A DNA stretch of 64,000 nt, taken from Candidatus Roizmanbacteria bacterium UBA1450. GTDB lineage: Bacteria > Patescibacteriota > Microgenomatia > UBA1406 > GWC2-37-13. The notes below the pieces were generated by a model, which did not search any database, was not told the DNA's origin, and worked only from the letters and a program-made list of their open reading frames with translations. The DNA lies in contig DCTC01000001.1 in the NCBI GenBank assembly GCA_002329205.1, positions 644,623 to 708,622 of the forward strand, read 5' to 3'. This document shows, one piece after another, positions 1 through 7,816 of the stretch; position 1 is the stretch's first letter, and every line of letters starts with the position of its first letter. A program made the translations under genes and the position numbers.

Positions 1-323
1 ACACATTCCATAACAAATTGCTTTCAAACACGGTAAAAGAAGTTTCAGTCAGAGAAACGGATCATGGGTATTTAGTACTCAACGAAGTACTAAAAATAAC
101 AGAGGAACACAGTATTTGGGTGAATAATGAACGATGGTCCAAAGCCGGCAACGTGGCAGTCGGAGACAAAGTGCTCAATACAGACGGCAAGCTTATAGAA
201 ATAAAAAGTATTGAACACGTTTCTGGATCATACCAGGTATACAACCTGGAAATTGATGGCTTTGAGCACAATTTTTTTGCTGACGGAATTTTGGTGCATA
301 ATCAAGTTCAGGTATGTGAGTGA
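1..323 (+). CDS. C-terminal fragment of a Hint (hedgehog/intein) domain protein
   Basis: The frame is open from base 3 at the left edge, so the gene is 5'-truncated. The visible 107 residues are the end of a Hint fold: 'EHSIWVNNERW' and 'VGDKVLNTDGK' match internal Hint blocks, and 'FFADGILVHN' is the terminal block with the His-Asn pair that supports Asn cyclisation and chain cleavage. Only QVQVCE follows that Asn, so there is almost no C-extein; the domain would release or modify the upstream polypeptide rather than splice two long exteins (inference). The preceding domains are outside the window. The stop codon is one base from the stop of the convergent kinase gene. Fold assignment is firm, function open. 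Confidence 0.8.
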   Translation, partial: TFHNKLLSNTVKEVSVRETDHGYLVLNEVLKITEEHSIWVNNERWSKAGNVAVGDKVLNTDGKLIEIKSIEHVSGSYQVYNLEIDGFEHNFFADGILVHNQVQVCE

Positions 324-324
324 T

Positions 325-1116
325 TCATTTTAAAAGATCAATGAGGGGCTGTCGTTTCTTTTGAAAATAAAGTCGATAAAATTGTGCTTTTTTCGAAAAA
401 TCTCTGAGTGTTTTCATCTCTGTTTCAACAGATTCAGCACTATAGAAATTGCATTGTTTTATCATTTTTGCATAAATGGTATCTTCACTTGTCACGGGTT
501 TTATTTGATTTCTCTCACTTTTATGCAAAAAAAACACACTGCTTATCTCATATCGGTCAAATGACTTTGAAATCGGCTGTTTTTCGAATTCCTGCGTCTG
601 ATACAAATAGTACGATTGTCCAACTTTCCGTACATAACACGCATCATCCGCAAGCGGCCTGAATTTGGATTTTAACAGACTGGTCGCGGTAGATTTTCCT
701 GCTCCGTTGGGACCAAGGAAAAGCACTGCTTTATTGTGTACAAGAGAAGCGGCGCCGTGAAGCTGAAAACCGAAATGTGATCTCAGTTGATTTTGAACTA
801 AATTTCTGAGGATTATGTTGAGTTGGGCAAAGCTTATGAAGTAGTAGGTTGAGGCACTATTACCCCGTTGTGAAAAAAAATAGACATAATGACGGAGTGT
901 TTTCCCTTCTTTTTTCGTAATTAACTGAGATTTATTGTAGTCTTTGATATCAATTCGTGCTGCAGCTTTTTCAGGCTGTTTATTAGGGTAAATAAAGCCG
1001 CCGTATCTACGTTTAAAACGTTTCACAAACTCCTTTCTCACAAAAGGGTAGAGCCCTTCATGAAATCGGCATTCTACAATACAATCTGCAATTCGGATAT
1101 ACAGGATTTCTTCCAT
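325..1116 (-). CDS. HPr-kinase-like (HprK/SerK-type) P-loop kinase, module copy 1
   Basis: About 263 residues. A poorly conserved N-terminal half is followed by 'GFQLHGAASL' and a Walker A loop 'GPNGAGKST' near residue 135, then 'PLADDACYV' with the acidic pair that follows the P-loop in HPr-kinase-like enzymes. It lacks the N-terminal domain of true HprK and no HPr or PTS gene is nearby. Kinases of this type occur in lasso-peptide clusters, where they phosphorylate the precursor; the PqqD-like gene immediately upstream fits that setting (inference). A TTG at 1128 would add four residues; ATG 1116 is preferred. It lies 21 bases after the PqqD stop and is probably co-transcribed with it. It is a distant paralogue of the kinase at 6965-7816. 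Confidence 0.8.
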   Translation of the reverse strand: MEEILYIRIADCIVECRFHEGLYPFVRKEFVKRFKRRYGGFIYPNKQPEKAAARIDIKDYNKSQLITKKEGKTLRHYVYFFSQRGNSASTYYFISFAQLNIILRNLVQNQLRSHFGFQLHGAASLVHNKAVLFLGPNGAGKSTATSLLKSKFRPLADDACYVRKVGQSYYLYQTQEFEKQPISKSFDRYEISSVFFLHKSERNQIKPVTSEDTIYAKMIKQCNFYSAESVETEMKTLRDFSKKAQFYRLYFQKKRQPLIDLLK

Positions 1117-1137
1117 ATTGTCCCACAATATTTTAAT

Positions 1138-1398
1138 TCAGGTAAGAATGTTGTTTTTTTTAAGTTCGTGCAGCATTTCTTCAATGTCCCTTCTCACGAT
1201 ATCCTCGGCTATGTTAAATAGAGTAACAAATTTTTTTATTATTTGTTCATTGTCGGTTCCTTTTTTCAGTTCTTTTACCAGAAAAGACGCTGTAGAGTTG
1301 AGAGAATACAAAGTAGAAGTATCCGGATCAAAAAATGATACTTCATCGTCAGTTTCCTGGTAAATGAAGCCCGGATTAATTCTGGAGAAATTACTCAT
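1138..1398 (-). CDS. PqqD-like RiPP recognition element protein, module copy 1
   Basis: An 86-residue protein of PqqD-family size. The N-terminal beta region 'FFDPDTSTLYSLNSTASF' matches the family pattern D-x-x-x-x-x-x-L-N-x-T-A, followed by two helices ending 'EMLHELKKNNILT'. Stand-alone PqqD-like proteins act as RiPP recognition elements that hold a leader peptide for the modifying enzyme. It aligns over its full length with the protein at 6685-6951 ('FDPDESKVYTLNETAGFI'). It is followed by the HPr-kinase-like gene on the same strand, the same pairing as in the second module. The substrate of this copy is not obvious; the overlapping short frame at 1391-1558 is only a weak candidate. Confidence 0.82.
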   Translation of the reverse strand: MSNFSRINPGFIYQETDDEVSFFDPDTSTLYSLNSTASFLVKELKKGTDNEQIIKKFVTLFNIAEDIVRRDIEEMLHELKKNNILT

Positions 1399-1558
1399 AA
1401 ATACAATGACTCAAACATATCGATATGGCAATTGTATCAGAATGATTTTGTTTTAACCGTTCATTTTTTCGAAGCATGACAGGTTTCCTGTCTGATACTA
1501 TATAAGTATCACAAGTAGTATTAAGACTGTCATGTTCGTATCGATATGATTTTTCCAT
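1391..1558 (-). CDS. Possible small ORF upstream of the PqqD-like gene
   Basis: A 55-codon frame (ATG at 1558) whose end overlaps the PqqD start by 8 bases, an arrangement that permits translational coupling. The peptide is charged with scattered Cys residues and ends 'SICLSHCIYE'. It has no YxxP leader motif, no signal peptide and no repeat. It overlaps, on the other strand, the start of the decayed gene at 1557-1807, which has clear homology signals, so this frame may be chance. It is listed only because a precursor peptide would be expected at this position of a kinase/PqqD module. Confidence 0.22.
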   Translation of the reverse strand: MEKSYRYEHDSLNTTCDTYIVSDRKPVMLRKNERLKQNHSDTIAISICLSHCIYE

Positions 1559-1807
1559 GAAGTTTCTCGTAAACAACAAACGATCATTGTCTGTATTGAT
1601 TATTCTGAGTATCTTCCATGTTATAAGTAGTTTGTTTTACTCTCATGAAATTATTTCAAATGTTCAGGCACAAAGTGTAGTAGAACTAAAAGCGTTCCCC
1701 GAAGCGGAAGGGTTCGGAAAGAATGCAAAAGTGTAAATTTTGATAGCTCCGGAGGAAAACCAAATGAAGCTGATTATCTGATTTGGAAGAGCAATTTTAG
1801 CAAGTAA
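1557..1807 (+). pseudogene. Remnant of a secreted right-handed beta-helix (pectate-lyase-like) protein
   Basis: Frame 1 (1557-1736) begins with ATG, encodes a hydrophobic signal peptide ending near 'SNVQAQ', then 'AFPEAEGFG', the mature N-terminal motif of polysaccharide-lyase-like beta-helix proteins (AFPGAEGFG), and stops at TAA 1734-1736. In a different frame the next ~70 bases read 'SSGGKPNEADYLIWKSNFSK' and stop at 1807; this resembles a dockerin-like calcium-repeat C-terminus (x-A-D-Y-x-I-W-x-x-N-F). The two ends of a once long gene therefore lie side by side, joined by a frameshift with the whole catalytic body deleted. Translation is read directly; the family assignment rests on two short motifs. 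Confidence 0.55.
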
Positions 1808-1822
1808 CTAAATAGATGAAAC

Positions 1823-1914
1823 GTGCTGCCCAGCTTGGATTTCCCACAAGGGGACTAGGTATTTCATACCGTCGCTTCTCATCCAAGCTTGTATTTGTGC
1901 TGCCCAGCTTGGAT
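1823..1914. repeat. 18-bp direct repeat of the tRNA-Gln 3' end bracketing a structured spacer
   Basis: GTGCTGCCCAGCTTGGAT occurs at 1897-1914, inside the 3' end of tRNA-Gln, and again at 1823-1840. The spacer is structured: AGCTTGGAT (1832-1840) pairs perfectly with ATCCAAGCT (1881-1889), enclosing TCCCacaaGGGGA and GGTATttcATACC hairpins, i.e. a three-way junction if transcribed from the tRNA. A duplicated tRNA 3' end is the usual footprint of site-specific integration, but the copies are only 74 bases apart and no integrase is near. It may be an excision scar, a tRNA duplication remnant or a processed RNA. Confidence 0.6.
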
Positions 1915-1970
1915 TCGAACCAAGATAAACAGATCCAGAGTCTGTTGTCCTACCGTTAGACGACCGGGCA
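1900..1970 (-). tRNA. tRNA-Gln (anticodon CTG)
   Basis: The minus strand folds as a cloverleaf. The acceptor stem is TGCCCGG with CTGGGCA (one G-T pair), the anticodon stem ACAGA/TCTGT holds the seven-base loop CTCTGGA with anticodon CTG (Gln), and the T arm is CTTGG-TTCGAAT-CCAAG. Discriminator base G is at 1900 and CCA is not encoded. Together with the following ligase gene it lies on the minus strand. Its last 14 bases plus flank are repeated downstream (see the 18-bp repeat). Confidence 0.93.
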
Positions 1971-1987
1971 TTTATTTCAGATAAGCA

Positions 1988-3232
1988 CTATTGTACCATA
2001 TGTTCATCCGTTTGGAGAAGTCCAAAGACAACCGGCAGCAACAGAATATTTTGTTGTAGAGTCAACCAGTAATGATCAAACATACCCGTAAAAACAATAA
2101 CAAATAATACGGCTTTCGCTGCAGGTGAAGAAATAATCTGTTTTATATGTTTTAGAAAAAGATATGTGACAAACGCAAATAATGGAATTCCTATTTCTGC
2201 AAGAAGCAACAAAAAAATATTGTGAACAGGCTGAAGAAAAAAATAGGAGTACGGAATAGCAAATTGACTCTGAGCGTACAAATAATTCCCCAATCCGACT
2301 CCAAAAATCGGGTGCTGTTGGATGATCAAGATCGCGGATTGAGCAAGCCAAATCCTTTTTTCCTGAGATTCGGTATCCCCTTGTGCAGCAAATACGATAA
2401 GCGCCACGATTACGGGGATAATTATCCGTGACACCTTGCATAATGTGCAATTGATTGAATTTTTGACTGCTGACACAACAGATAGAATAACAAGTCCGGT
2501 GATGGCAATTTTTGAAAATGAGAATACGATAAGAATTGTAGTAATAGCCAAAAAAAGATATTTGAGAATAGATTCGGCACGGAATTTTTGTTCAAAAAGA
2601 ATATAACCAAACAATAAGAGAAAAAAACCGGCAAGGGAATTCGGATGGGAAAATGATCCGTAACCACGAAGAACTTCTCGACCGTCAAGCGACACTTTCG
2701 CAATACCCGGTGTGCTGAGAGTGAAGGATCGTTCACCCAGAAAGTAAGCAATTCCCTGCATGGTATGACCTGTTGTCGTCTGATAAACTACGAGTAGGAG
2801 TTGCAGTGCGGCAGAGGCAATCAGAATGAATAAAAAAGTTCTTAGACGCATTTCCTGTTGTTTAATCACAAAAAAAATACCGAATACCTCAATTAATTTG
2901 AAAATCCGATACAGTCCGATCACAGGCTCAATAGCCAAAACAGTTACCAGAACAAGAGCAGCTATAATAACCAGTATTTTTCTGTTGGCAAGAAGGTGAC
3001 GGTATACTCGAGTAAAAGATTTTATGCTTCTTAGGAAGTGAGGAATACTCAGCAATAATAATAGAACAAACAGAGTATCCGTCAAATAGAAAGCAGGAGC
3101 AAGATAATCTATCCGAATACCGTCAATAAACGATTGGGGAAGGAAGAAAAAAGTTCCAAGCTGTGTCGGTAGCATCAGAAGGAACAGGTAGCTTATCCAT
3201 TTTCGAATTAATACAAGAGAAGGGGACAGCAT
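1988..3232 (-). CDS. O-antigen ligase / Wzy-family polytopic membrane protein
   Basis: 414 residues with about ten hydrophobic segments. The diagnostic Wzy_C-type block is 'HPIFGVGLGNYLYAQSQF', followed by a loop with 'PVHNIFLLLLAEIGIP' (the H-N pair typical of O-antigen ligases/polymerases). Such proteins transfer or polymerise undecaprenyl-linked glycans at the outer face of the cytoplasmic membrane. It is one of three in the window (also 4959-6671 and 17611-18885). The gene ends 18 bases before the tRNA-Gln gene and starts 37 bases after the secreted-protein gene upstream on the same strand. Acceptor and donor cannot be told from sequence. Confidence 0.83.
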   Translation of the reverse strand: MLSPSLVLIRKWISYLFLLMLPTQLGTFFFLPQSFIDGIRIDYLAPAFYLTDTLFVLLLLLSIPHFLRSIKSFTRVYRHLLANRKILVIIAALVLVTVLAIEPVIGLYRIFKLIEVFGIFFVIKQQEMRLRTFLFILIASAALQLLLVVYQTTTGHTMQGIAYFLGERSFTLSTPGIAKVSLDGREVLRGYGSFSHPNSLAGFFLLLFGYILFEQKFRAESILKYLFLAITTILIVFSFSKIAITGLVILSVVSAVKNSINCTLCKVSRIIIPVIVALIVFAAQGDTESQEKRIWLAQSAILIIQQHPIFGVGLGNYLYAQSQFAIPYSYFFLQPVHNIFLLLLAEIGIPLFAFVTYLFLKHIKQIISSPAAKAVLFVIVFTGMFDHYWLTLQQNILLLPVVFGLLQTDEHMVQ

Positions 3233-3268
3233 ATCCTATTGTAGTACAGAATATTTCTATTAGGTCCG

Positions 3269-4897
3269 TTATTGAAGCTGTCTTCCTTCCTGGATAATCG
3301 TAGACAAATGAGGGACAAGATCAAAATAAAACTCCGGAAACCCGACAACATAAAGAGAAGCCTGTTGATATTGATTGACGGGACGATTCCGTTTTAGAGG
3401 ATAAATGGGAGTATTTGAGATGAGATTTCCCGTAACTTTGAGCGGTGTCGCCGAGTTGGTTGATCCGTACGCCAGGTCAAAAGAATTGGCAATAAAAATC
3501 CCATGCAGCTCCTGTATCGCCGGATCAACTCTGATTTGACCGGTTGCAATAAATGCCCTCGATTGCCTGGATGGATTGAACTGATTCGGTCCGCCGCTTT
3601 GAAATCGCAAGTTGCCTTGCACAATCAGAACGAAGTTATCCTGCGATGAATTGAAGGTATTGTGCTCCAATATTACATCTCCCACAAAGATGTTGATTTT
3701 ATCTGATTCTACTTCACCCATATTGGCTACTTGTTTGATTTCCTTTCGTGCTTTTGCATAGGAAAGAAATGATCCGAGATTGGCAAGATATCCTTTATTG
3801 GCAGCATAGTTTGTCTTAGCCCAGTTTTTGTTCGAAACTTTACTGGTATTCGGTCCGATATCGATCGAGCCGGTTGATGTTATGAGGCCGACAGCATCGG
3901 GTTCGGTCGGCGGGAAAATGCTTAAGAGCTCTTCATCCGTATCCCAGTTGTCATACTTGACGACATCGGGAGGGATAAAGTTGACGATTCCTGTCTGAGC
4001 AGTAAAAGATGTCTGCTTGAGGCGGTACCAGCCTATGTATTCCCAGTAATGCCACCAGAGATCTGTATATCCACCGCCGGGAGAATTTACCTGTACCGAA
4101 TTCCCAAGTGTGATGCCGCTTGTATGGCAGTTCGTCGCATTGTAGCAGAGTGTATAACCGACTGAGTAGTTGACGGCAGGCTGGGCTGCAGAGACGGTAT
4201 AAGTGGGTTGAGGATCAAGATCAAGGAAATAATAGGGGTTGGCAGTTGTGGTTGCGAGAGTAGTTGGCCCGTCAGCGAGGGTGATTGTTTGGCTACTGGT
4301 CGGCTCCGAGACAATATTTCCGGGCATTTTGACTTTATATCCTTGGATATCCGTTGTAAGCAGCACCATTTGCACATGAAGTTCATTTTCACTATTTGAG
4401 AAAGACATTTCTGATAGAGGTATTTCCGCTCTTGACCCGACTCCGCTTGTAATTACCTCTCCTTCATGTCGATATTCCCAAATGGAGGCGTTGATATCAT
4501 AGGGAGGGTCCACTCGTAAACCCAGATACATCATCGCATTGGCAGGAAAACAACCGGACCGAAACGTTCGTGCCTGAGCTCGGGCGATACTTCCGCTTCC
4601 GCACTGCCACTGAACCCGGTTTCCGTGCGTGTCCATCCAGTTTTCCTGTGGAGTGTGAGGCTGGTCCGGTCTTGTGATATCAACGGGTGTTCTTGCGCTT
4701 ACTTGAGCAGCAGGTAGACAGGGATTTGTCTCCTGTTTTGACCAGGTTACACCGTTCTCATCATAGAAGTAGACGTATACATATTTACGTGGAGATGTCG
4801 TGTTGCAGTTTCCTGCTGCCTGAGTTTGAGGAGGCGTGAGTAAAAAGAGTACTGATAAGAATAGTAATGGAACTAAACGAAAATACTGTTTAATCAT
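3269..4897 (-). CDS. Large secreted protein with a C-terminal domain shared with 39255-41660
   Basis: ATG at 4897 is chosen because it directly precedes a signal peptide (MIKQYFRLVPLLFLSVLFLL, cleavage near 'TQAAG'); the frame extends upstream but overlaps the divergent gene at 4959. The mature protein is about 520 residues, Thr/Ser/Pro-rich, with a few Cys near the N-terminus. The last ~140 residues ('FVLIVQGNLRF', 'AFIATGQIRV', 'TPLKVTGNLIS', 'FDLVPHLSTIIQEGRQLQ') align with the end of the 801-residue protein at 39255-41660, defining a shared beta-rich terminal domain. The function is not recognised; a cell-surface structural or adhesive role is plausible. Confidence 0.72.
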   Translation of the reverse strand: MIKQYFRLVPLLFLSVLFLLTPPQTQAAGNCNTTSPRKYVYVYFYDENGVTWSKQETNPCLPAAQVSARTPVDITRPDQPHTPQENWMDTHGNRVQWQCGSGSIARAQARTFRSGCFPANAMMYLGLRVDPPYDINASIWEYRHEGEVITSGVGSRAEIPLSEMSFSNSENELHVQMVLLTTDIQGYKVKMPGNIVSEPTSSQTITLADGPTTLATTTANPYYFLDLDPQPTYTVSAAQPAVNYSVGYTLCYNATNCHTSGITLGNSVQVNSPGGGYTDLWWHYWEYIGWYRLKQTSFTAQTGIVNFIPPDVVKYDNWDTDEELLSIFPPTEPDAVGLITSTGSIDIGPNTSKVSNKNWAKTNYAANKGYLANLGSFLSYAKARKEIKQVANMGEVESDKINIFVGDVILEHNTFNSSQDNFVLIVQGNLRFQSGGPNQFNPSRQSRAFIATGQIRVDPAIQELHGIFIANSFDLAYGSTNSATPLKVTGNLISNTPIYPLKRNRPVNQYQQASLYVVGFPEFYFDLVPHLSTIIQEGRQLQ

Positions 4898-4958
4898 ACT
4901 ATCTTTATAATAGCAATTAAAATGAGAAAAAACTATATCCAGTATACTGTAATGCATC

Positions 4959-6671
4959 ATGGTTCGTAAACTGCGGGTTGTATTATTTTATTTATTTCTC
5001 TCCTTTTTACTCATATTTGATGGGTGGGGTGTCATGTTCGGTTGGAATATTGTACATCTTGTGATGTATCTTACTCCGATTATTTTTTTTAGTACCTATC
5101 TGATCAGAAAAGAAAAAATCTCAGTCCCTCCTGATATAGTTCTGCTATTTGGACTCTTCATGTTTACCAGTATCCTTTCTACTATTTTTGCCGTCAATAT
5201 TCAGGATGCATTTGAACATCAGCTGTATTATTTGGCGGTAATTCTCATTTTTTTATTTGTGTACAACAATGCTTCTGCAATCAAAGCATATTTTATTCCG
5301 TTTCTTATGGGATCTTCCGCAATAAGTCTTTGTTATAGTGCTTTTCTCTACATCTCAGGAGATGCATTTTTTTTTCTCCGACCAAAGCATAGCGACCAGC
5401 TTTTGTATCGATTTGAAGGAGATATCAGTCACTATCCACATGGCGTTTTCCTGCTTCTCCTTATTGTGGTGTTTTATGTGTACTTGCTCTATCGGCCGCG
5501 ATTATACAGTATTTTCGCTGTCAGCGTCTCATTGATATTGTTATGGCTGAGTTATCTCAGAGCAGCATATATAAGCTTTATTGGAGTCGTATTGATTCAC
5601 GCGACACAGGTAAACAAAAAAATAACGGCAATGATAAGCGGTATGATAATTCTCGGGTCGATCATTTTTATACTCCTTCCTATCGCAACCGAAAGGTATG
5701 TGCCAGTCATTACGGAATTAAGAGGAATTATAGTTTTTGATGATCCATCTTTGAACGACAAAGATTTTTCAAACGGAAGAATGGAATTTATAAAACAGGC
5801 AATGCAAGCAATTCAGGAACGGCCGATCACCGGATACGGTCCGAATAATTTTTATTATGCAAGTTTATTTTTTACTAAAAATGTTGATTATGTCGTCGGG
5901 ACAAGTCACAACATGTATCTTGATGCAGCTGCAGAGCAGGGGATTATTGCGGCGATTTTGATATTCATCATTACTACATTGATAGTAAGACGATCCTGGC
6001 AGTCTATAAGAAATAAGAATATTATTGATACGATGATTTTTTCATTGTGCATTGCATTGCTTATTTTATTTCAATTCAATTACTACCAAAAGCTCCCATA
6101 TCTGTTTGTTCTTTTTTTTGTTGTTTCCGGACTGGTATATAAAGAAAAAGAAGCGGTATATGATACATATAAAGTCCCCCTTCTGGCCAGTATTGTCGGT
6201 GTATTGGGTGTCATTATCGCATCAGCTATGTATCTTGACCTGAAAGGAAACCAAGAGCTTGCTTTGAAAATATATCCTTTGTATGGTTCAGCATACCGAA
6301 GACACATTGCAGACCTATACCAAAAAGGATTTTTTGAAAAAATGGATGATTCCGTTGACACATATGTGTCTTTTTATAAGAGGGTGCCTCGGGATATGGA
6401 ATTCATGGGGGATTTTTATATGTCTCACCATGATCAAAAACGAGCACTTGAGTATTATCTTATGGCTTTACAATCTGCTCCGCGCGAAACGGGATATATT
6501 ACAAAGGTATATGAAACACTCAAGATGGTAGAGTCCGAAGATGCGGCTAAAGAGTTTATCGAGCAACATCTTGTACACTATCCTGTTCTGTACGGAGGTA
6601 TGCAGTTTGAAGATCGTGAATGGTTTGTGGATTGGTGTATCGAGCGGAGATTGAACTGTCATGATTTCTAA
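4959..6671 (+). CDS. O-antigen ligase-like membrane protein with C-terminal TPR-like region
   Basis: 570 residues. Residues ~1-440 carry about eleven membrane segments with the Wzy_C-type loop 'RPITGYGPNNFYYASLFF' and 'SHNMYLDAAAEQGIIAAIL' (H-N pair). The last ~130 residues are soluble and helical, with 'MEFMGDFYMSHHDQKRALEY', a tetratricopeptide-like pattern seen at the C-terminus of many bacterial ligases. It starts at ATG 4959, divergent from the secreted protein at 3269-4897. The role is probably glycan polymerisation or transfer to a protein or lipid at the outer membrane face; the TPR tail may bind the acceptor (inference). Confidence 0.83.
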   Translation: MVRKLRVVLFYLFLSFLLIFDGWGVMFGWNIVHLVMYLTPIIFFSTYLIRKEKISVPPDIVLLFGLFMFTSILSTIFAVNIQDAFEHQLYYLAVILIFLFVYNNASAIKAYFIPFLMGSSAISLCYSAFLYISGDAFFFLRPKHSDQLLYRFEGDISHYPHGVFLLLLIVVFYVYLLYRPRLYSIFAVSVSLILLWLSYLRAAYISFIGVVLIHATQVNKKITAMISGMIILGSIIFILLPIATERYVPVITELRGIIVFDDPSLNDKDFSNGRMEFIKQAMQAIQERPITGYGPNNFYYASLFFTKNVDYVVGTSHNMYLDAAAEQGIIAAILIFIITTLIVRRSWQSIRNKNIIDTMIFSLCIALLILFQFNYYQKLPYLFVLFFVVSGLVYKEKEAVYDTYKVPLLASIVGVLGVIIASAMYLDLKGNQELALKIYPLYGSAYRRHIADLYQKGFFEKMDDSVDTYVSFYKRVPRDMEFMGDFYMSHHDQKRALEYYLMALQSAPRETGYITKVYETLKMVESEDAAKEFIEQHLVHYPVLYGGMQFEDREWFVDWCIERRLNCHDF

Positions 6672-6684
6672 GAACAGTCTGTTA

Positions 6685-6951
6685 CTATCGTTGTTTTGTG
6701 ATTATTTTTCTATCTATGAGCAGTTTGATTGTATCGTGCAGATCTTTTTTTACGGTTTCTGTAGTGGTATCATATGTTCTCAACAGGAGTCCGGAAATAT
6801 CATCAGTATCCAGCCCTTTTTTGATTGATCTGAAAATAAATCCGGCTGTTTCATTGAGAGTATAGACTTTTGATTCATCAGGGTCAAAAATAACGGTATT
6901 CTTACCGACTGTCTCATCAATGAAACCCTTATTAATCTTGTACGAATTCAT
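6685..6951 (-). CDS. PqqD-like RiPP recognition element protein, module copy 2
   Basis: An 88-residue PqqD-family protein: 'VIFDPDESKVYTLNETAGFI' supplies the conserved D...L N x T A strand region, followed by helical 'SGLLLRTYDTTTETVKKDL' and a charged end. It aligns throughout with copy 1 (1138-1398). Its start is 14 bases from the chosen start of the divergent kinase gene (6965), so the two share a tiny intergenic control region. Unlike copy 1, which reads into its kinase, this copy is divergent from it. The expected role is leader-peptide capture; the best substrate candidate is the YxxP peptide at 7813-8019. Confidence 0.84.
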   Translation of the reverse strand: MNSYKINKGFIDETVGKNTVIFDPDESKVYTLNETAGFIFRSIKKGLDTDDISGLLLRTYDTTTETVKKDLHDTIKLLIDRKIITKQR

Positions 6952-6964
6952 AGGAATTAATTAT

Positions 6965-7816
6965 ATGCTCAACTTTGCCAAAAGTAAAACGCCCCAAATG
7001 ATTGACACATTCCATCTCCATGTCGCCAATTTTTGTATAGAAGTAAACTGTACAGAGATCGAAGAAGTTGAAGTCAAAAAAAATTTTATTTTGAATCTCT
7101 ATCAGCATTACGCGCCATATATTTTTATTCATTGTAAAAGAAAACCCGATTTTCATTTGCGTTTTGTGGCTGAATGGAATATCTCATTGGAGCGCCGAAA
7201 AAAAGATGATCATTCAGAATATATGATGCATTTATTCAGTCTGAAGAAAAAAAATGAAATTGAGACGTTTTATCATATCAGTATCAGCCACATGCAACTC
7301 TTATTAAAAATAATTATTCAAAAATTACTTATGAAGACGAAAGGATTCTTTCTTCATTCGTCATCCGTATTCGATCCTACTCATGAGCGGCTGTATGTAT
7401 TCACGGGACCCAATTGTGCAGGGAAATCCACGATGGTGAGTCGTATTAAAGATGTCTTCACACCCTACTCTGATGATGTCCTTATTGTCAAATATGAACG
7501 AAGAAAATGGGTGGGATATCAAATGCCTTTGGAGTCAGACGAAGAACTGTATCCCTATCGGACCACGGAAGCATATCCTATTCATTCATTAGCTCTCATC
7601 CACAAATCAAAAAAAATTGAAGTGAAACAATTGTCCAAAAACGATATTGATATCGGAGATCTTATGAGGCAGATTGTGGGAGGCGCAATTTATCCTCAAA
7701 ATATCCAATCCTTTTTTTCTTTTATTGACAAAATACCGGAGCTTAACTCAATTTATTTCCCAAAGACTATAAAAGGGAGGCAAATACAAAAATATCTGCA
7801 GAAAAATGTATATTAA
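6965..7816 (+). CDS. HPr-kinase-like P-loop kinase, module copy 2
   Basis: 284 residues from ATG 6965 (MLNFAKSK...); an upstream frame extension would overlap the divergent PqqD start and is not used. The Walker A-like loop near residue 150 is 'GPNCAGKST', with Cys where copy 1 and most relatives have Gly. 'VFTPYSDDVLIVKYER' gives the acidic pair after the P-loop, and 'GFFLHSSSV' precedes it as in copy 1. Its 3' end overlaps the convergent peptide gene by four bases. By analogy with the precursor kinases of paeninodin-type lasso clusters it may phosphorylate that peptide (inference); no PTS components are present. Confidence 0.78.
   Translation: MLNFAKSKTPQMIDTFHLHVANFCIEVNCTEIEEVEVKKNFILNLYQHYAPYIFIHCKRKPDFHLRFVAEWNISLERRKKDDHSEYMMHLFSLKKKNEIETFYHISISHMQLLLKIIIQKLLMKTKGFFLHSSSVFDPTHERLYVFTGPNCAGKSTMVSRIKDVFTPYSDDVLIVKYERRKWVGYQMPLESDEELYPYRTTEAYPIHSLALIHKSKKIEVKQLSKNDIDIGDLMRQIVGGAIYPQNIQSFFSFIDKIPELNSIYFPKTIKGRQIQKYLQKNVY

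Noticed and set aside
1823..1914. Prophage or genomic-island attachment sites at tRNA-Gln
   Set aside because: The direct repeats are only 74 bp apart and no integrase or phage gene is present; kept only as an unexplained repeat.
6083..6361. A 92-codon minus-strand frame inside the O-antigen ligase-like gene
   Set aside because: It is antisense to a well-supported membrane protein and shows no domain or initiation signal.
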